Of a stretch of DNA of 64,000 bases, positions 59,434 through 64,000 are shown piece after piece. The number at the start of each line of letters is the position of its first letter. The stretch's first letter is position 1. This stretch comes from Pelodera strongyloides (Eukaryota; Nematoda; Chromadorea; Rhabditida; Rhabditidae). Location of the stretch: assembly GCA_036852015.1 (NCBI GenBank), contig JAANDG010000289.1, positions 62,001 to 126,000 of the forward strand. Reading direction: 5' to 3'. Under the pieces are notes generated by a model. That model was not told where the DNA came from. It saw only the letters and a list, made by a program, of their open reading frames with translations, and searched no databases. The translations under genes were made by a program, and so were the position numbers.

Positions 59434-60301
59434 CTCGTTTTTTTGTCGAAAATGACACTGACAAAACTGGGATGGTGCGCGGCGAAACCCGGGCGCGAAA
59501 ATTACACGCGGCGAAATATAGGTGCTGTACTAAAATTAGAAAATTGATACAGAACCAGAAAAAGGTATGCGCCCTATCTTGGCCCTATCTTCGCCTTGCT
59601 ACGCCAGTGCACTTGCGAGAACCTGGCGCCTGACGAAGACTAGGCGACGTGCGCGACTAGATCTAAGTGCCCCTGATTTTCTCGCCGCACACCATCAAAT
59701 TTTCGCATTGAACCGGGCACATATTGGTGTTTTCAGTTTCCTTCATGAGAATTCGCTTTCTCTCACAAGAAAGCTGATACGCTTACTAATCAGTGGCTCA
59801 GTGACAAGATAAAGGTTTTTACGCGTTCACAATGGGAAAGCAATATGTTATGCTTCTTCAATAAAAGATGAGTGGTTGACACTGTGGAAATAAACCGTAC
59901 CGTTCTTTCTGATAACTGCTCACTCTTCACGCACTGTCTGTCATCATTAATGCGGATTCTAGGAATTTTGAAGAAATTAGTAGAATACAAAAAAAGTTCA
60001 TGGATTTGGGAAAATCATAATTTCTCCCTGTCCAATTTCTGGACTTGATAGAGTGGGCGCTTTTTTCATTAATTAGCACACGACTTGAGTTTTATTAGCG
60101 CAGACAAACTGTTCGTCAATGATCATTTTCTAATTTATGTCATCTTTTATTTCCAGCGGGCTTAATTCGCTTCAAACTTCAAACTGATATGTTATTTGTT
60201 CACAGCAATTCAGAAATTCACATGTGCTCAACGTGGCAGTTTGGAAAATCCATTTTATTATGAAACGATAAGCGGCTGTACATATTTGTTCAATTGATTA
60301 T

Positions 60302-61725
60302 TTAGAACGGGCGTCTGTCAAAGTCTCCCTGATGTCCGACAGGTCCTTGGTGGAAACCGCCGTTCTGCGAAGGGAGTCCGCCGTTCTGCGGCTGGAATTG
60401 TCCGTTCTGCGGCTGGAATCCGCCGACCTGTGTCTGGAAACCTCCGCTCTGGAAACCTCCATTTTTATTGGGGAAGCCAGGGAATCCGTTGTCTCCTCCT
60501 TGAATTTCAATTGTCACCTCCGAAACTTCGAAGGGGTTTCCACCGTGGTGAGGTCTAGGGCGAGGTCCGAGAGCGCGGAGAGCTCTGAGGAGCGTCTGAC
60601 GAATCTCATCGATAATTGGCTGAAACGGAGGGAAATTAACTACTGAACAAGGTTTCTGGTGAGCGAAAATTCAAATCTCATGACACGTGTAACTTGGAAA
60701 TCTCAGGAAGCTCTTTGGTCAAACTTGGATTATCTTTATGCATTTGTAATACTTTAATTAAACTTTTATGGTTTAATACTTTTAATACATTTACTAGCTA
60801 CCACGATATAACGTTTAGCGACCACTTTGTATACTAGTTACACACCTGCGACTGATCGAGGTCTTCGGCTGGAGTAAGCTCCTTGTTCTCCTTGATTGTC
60901 TTGAGCTGCTCAAGTTTCGGTCCAATTGCTGCGAATTCCTGAGTGATTTCAGTCACTTCCTTTGTGATGGCGTCGGTGACCTTTTGCACGATTTCGGCGA
61001 GCGTATCCTGGAATATTTTCTACATATTCATTTTTCTAGACAAACAGTATTCAATAAAAAGGTGTGGTACGCCTTACTCCTGCTTATCATCTGCTCCGTA
61101 CATACATGCCCCAAGAAACACTGAAAAACTACTACAATTGTTCTCTTTAGTACTAGTAAGTTCATAAGTATAATCTTTCACAAACGTTGAGTCCATTCTT
61201 CTCTGCCCATGCGTTGATTTCTGTCTCCATTTCACCCTTTGTCTGTGTGGTGTTCCTGACGATTTCGACAAATTCCTGAATTAATACTTGTGAAATCTTC
61301 TGCAATAAGAACCGTAAACTTACAGTAGTCTCATAACAAAGATTCAGGCAACCAGTGTTCATTCAACACAGCATTAAAATCCAATGTCATTCAAATAAAA
61401 TCTACATTTTCTCAATGCGAATGCTGTATGAAAGCATTTGTTACTGTGATTGTGATGAATAACTATGCTCGGAATCATGTTGATCAACGGAATAAAACCT
61501 TGCAAACCCAACCTTCCTGGCTTCGTCGGTGACATTGTCTCTGACGATGTCTGCGATCTCTCTTCCAACCTCCGCAAAAGGGTTCTCGAAACCGCCTGGA
61601 GGCTTTCCGACTTGTCCGATTTGTGCCCCATCTCCAATAGGCATCGGACGGATTCCGCCTTGCCCGCCGATCCGACGGAACGCGGAAACGGAAGATACCA
61701 CCAACACAAATAATAGGAATTTCAT
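60302..61725 (-). CDS. SXP/RAL-2 family (DUF148) protein with Gly/Gln/Phe repeat tail
   Basis: Four minus-strand exons: 61725-61513, 61275-61186, 61007-60846 and 60619-60302, all in phase 0, total 260 residues. The signal peptide is MKFLLFVLVVSSVSA, and the ATG follows CTTTTCAG directly. The core reads EFVEIVRNTTQTKGEMETEI, AEKNGLN, DTLAEIVQKVTDAITKEVTE and ends IRQTLLRALRALGPRP. Exon 4 then adds a tail absent from the neighbouring paralogue: repeats of GGFQ(S/P)QNG-type units rich in Gly, Gln and Phe, ending DFDRRPF. Shared exon lengths with the gene at 55731-57052 show tandem duplication followed by tail divergence. Confidence 0.88.
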
Positions 61726-63332
61726 CTGAAAAGGAAACATTAAGCAATGCAGGGTGTTTAGCACATCACCTGTGACAAAACGGAAGCGGGGCTAAAATCA
61801 TCATGATGTGTTGTGCTACATTAACTCTACACGCTAGGTACACATCACATATTGTGCAAAAAGTGCCTCTACTTTTCTGAACATTGGTCATGGCTAGACT
61901 ATGCCCGACAGAAAAACTTGTGGGGTTGCTGGGGTTTCGAACGTTATAAACAGTCTTCAGTTATAAGGCATAGAAGACAGATGAAGATATAATAGTTTAC
62001 ATAAACGAAAAAGAGGAGGCCTGGAGTAGTGTGGGATTACCTGGTGTTAACCAGCTTGTACTAATCCTACTCTCGGTCTCCTTTTATCCTAATTCCATAC
62101 AATTATTGACTCGACCGGGGTCGCCACATTGTGCGGACTGTTCAAACAATATTTTATTATTTCACAATGCGAAAGCCATCTAATAAGCTTATTCAATTAA
62201 ATGACTCATTCAAATCAATAGAAATCGGAATCAAAACTCATTTTGATCACGTAATTCGTAAAAATTTCGTTTGTTGTCGACCTTATTGGACGATCATTGT
62301 AATTGATCATCATAAGGCGGAGAACTTTGAGGGTATTTTTTAATGTGACGCTATTTACAGCCTATTATTCTTCTAGCTGAGGACCGACAGTGGTTGCTTG
62401 TAATGTAATACAGTAATGTTATAGGCTCATGGTTTTGCCTAGCCATATTCATGCTAAACCATAACTACCCGAGCAGTTATGAGCTCGGGTAGTTATGGTT
62501 CGCTTCTTTAGCCCATAACTGTTCGGGTAGTTGTGGTTCGCAATTTTTAAATACATTCCTTTTATCAGAATTTAAAGCTCTACAAAATGAGCTGTACCTC
62601 ATTTGCTAACTCCATAGTGACTGATTACCATTCCCTTTAAAAAATTATTTTTTCTGCATTAAAGAGGATTTCAATGTTCTGTATTTCAATGTTCAACCTG
62701 GTGTCTCTGAATATGGCTGATGCACAATTCTAATTATTGTTTTTGAGATTTTTTCATTTTTTTTTATTCAGGCCATTTTAATGTAAGTTCTTGTTGCATC
62801 ATGTATGTGCACATGTGTATTTGTGCGCGTACCGAGCAACTAACCAACATTCAGACTTTATCTCTTATTGAAAATCCGAAAAAAACCATTAAGGGATTGA
62901 AAAAAATTAAAGCATTATGCACGAAATGCAAATGAATGATCACGACACGTAATCTCATACAGAAATAAGGAAATAAAAATAGAAAGGATAAGATGAAATG
63001 AACGACCAACACCAACCCCCAAATACGTACAGAATAAAAAACTGAAACAAAAAATATGTTAAAATACTTAGATAGACGGAGTGGAGTCAGTTTATATCTA
63101 AAGCACCATAAGATATGAACATGAAAGCTACTTCACTAGAAGTTCCGGAAAATCGTAATCAATCAAGTCTCGGTATCAAAAATGAATGCGTCCCATGTAG
63201 AAGGAAGAAAATTAGAAACAAGACAATACACTGAAACAAAGTAAAACATAGAAATGCGACTAACCGATTGCTAATACAACATTGGAATAACAAGCGAACA
63301 CTAATTTTGTGCTACCTACAACTTGATGCAGT
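61726..63332. other. Spacer upstream of the second SXP/RAL-2 gene
   Basis: AT-rich, no gene supported. Contains a perfect hairpin at 62457-62500 with a further direct copy of one arm near 62512-62540. Confidence 0.4.
62457..62500. repeat. Perfect 17-bp inverted repeat
   Basis: AACCATAACTACCCGAG (62457-62473) and CTCGGGTAGTTATGGTT (62484-62500) with a 10-bp loop. A third, diverged copy (TTCGGGTAGTTGTGGTT) follows at about 62522-62538 in direct orientation to the right arm. Confidence 0.8.
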
Positions 63333-63338
63333 TTTATT
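63333..63338 (-). terminator. Poly(A) signal AATAAA
   Basis: The minus strand reads AAAAATAAAACTGC about 30 bp after the stop codon of the putative neuropeptide gene, a normal distance. Confidence 0.6.
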
Positions 63339-63366
63339 TTTACAGCTGTTATCCAATTGAGGCAAA

Positions 63367-63940
63367 TTAGGCGTCGAATATGCGGCAGAACTTGAAACGA
63401 CACGCGTATCCTGGAACACAAATAATTGCAACGATGACGTGATTAACAAAAACGTAACCATAAAAGTCCATAACACTCGTGTGTTGTTTGTCGTAAATGA
63501 TTGATTGACAATAGATTGAGTATTATTTATCACTCACTTTTCTGCTTTGGCGATCTCCTCTCTCGTTCACTGTATGGCTCCTCATGTAGGGAGGCGAGGA
63601 TGTCAGTCAGGTCGTCTCTACAAATTATCGATTTTTAGTTGATATATACATTCCTCGAAATTGGCGCTTCTTATTCTTACAATATATATTTATTTATTTT
63701 ACACCAATTATTGAACGAAAACAACAAGATCCCACATAGCAGGAATTGAAAAAAGGAGAAAACAACTCTTTCGTGACATCGATTAAAAATTGGTAGCTGC
63801 TTATTGATTCTTATTGAGTACATCATTGATCAGAGTAAATTATTGATTATCTATGGATCAAATTACCTCGCTGCATAATACGCCGGGGGATCGCGTTGCG
63901 TGTCAAGCAGCCGTAGTAGCGACATAGAGTAGGGGAAATT
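63367..63940 (-). CDS. Candidate neuropeptide precursor, 3' part only
   Basis: Three minus-strand exons: 63940-63867, 63617-63538 and 63410-63367, joined in phases 2 and 1. The 5' part (signal peptide expected) lies beyond the right edge. The visible protein reads NFPYSMSLLRLLDTQRDPPA, YYAARDDLTDILASLHEEPY, SERERRSPKQKR and finally YACRFKFCRIFDA before TAA. A Lys-Arg site at the last intron is followed by a 13-residue C-terminal peptide with two cysteines five residues apart, able to form a small disulphide ring. An acidic spacer, a dibasic site and a short Cys-ring peptide at the end are the usual layout of a peptide hormone precursor. I cannot name the peptide family. An alternative is a small secreted protein without processing. 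Confidence 0.6.
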
Positions 63941-64000
63941 CTAAAGCAATTCACAAAAAATGATCTTTCATCTTGTTCAAATAAATAATTTTCCCTATAA

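Larger units (their letters stand above)
58565..60301. other. Spacer between the RT fragment and the second SXP/RAL-2 gene
   Basis: Apart from the hammerhead-like core and one hairpin, nothing is supported. A GC-rich open frame near 59567-59812 lacks any recognisable motif or splice context. Confidence 0.4.

Noticed and set aside
59567..59812. 81-codon plus-strand frame in a GC-rich patch
   Set aside because: No motif, start context or splice partners; composition alone explains the open frame.

Overview
This is nuclear DNA from a nematode. It is AT-rich, and its genes are broken into many short exons with short GT-AG introns and TTTTCAG-type acceptors. The protein families are nematode-typical: SXP/RAL-2 (DUF148), ShKT-domain and Gly/Tyr-rich structural proteins, and several start codons lie directly after a 3' splice consensus, as expected for spliced-leader trans-splicing. 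I cannot name the species. All gene models were built by hand from splice consensus, phase bookkeeping and family resemblance, so single exon edges may be off by a few bases.

Layout. 1-4.25 kb: apparently non-genic, with one MITE. 4.26-7.03 kb (+): secreted Gly-rich then Ala/Pro-rich structural protein. 7.7-12.4 kb (-): three genes, namely a small Cys-containing secreted protein, a secreted protein with four ShKT domains, and a partial gene with unresolved 5' end. 12.4-19.8 kb: mostly repeats, with a GC-rich inverted array and a pair of identical 152-bp direct repeats. 19.84-54.36 kb (+): one very large gene of about 56 exons and about 2125 codons encoding a MYST histone acetyltransferase of the KAT6 (MOZ/MORF; C. 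elegans LSY-12-like) class. It has an N-terminal winged-helix-like region, tandem PHD fingers, the C2HC MYST HAT core, a charged region and a Gln/Met/Pro-rich tail.

Two protein genes lie antisense inside KAT6 introns. At 32.1-33.9 kb is a secreted Tyr/Gly/His/Lys protein with KYGHED repeats. At 43.0-50.3 kb is a secreted protein with an SXP/RAL-2-like head and a long Thr-rich mucin-like tail. A Ty3/gypsy-type LTR retrotransposon (45.2-50.06 kb, + strand, frameshifted in pol) sits inside the first intron of that second nested gene, giving three nested layers.

Right of KAT6 lie two SXP/RAL-2 genes (-; 55.7-57.05 and 60.3-61.7 kb) separated by a Penelope-like reverse transcriptase remnant and a hammerhead-ribozyme-like core. 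At the right edge is the 3' part of a gene (-; 63.37-63.94 kb) that looks like a neuropeptide precursor ending in a dibasic site and a two-cysteine peptide.

Functionally the window combines one housekeeping chromatin regulator with a set of small secreted proteins. Four or more dispersed inverted-repeat elements sharing TTTAAAGCGAAAT-like ends are scattered through the whole window.
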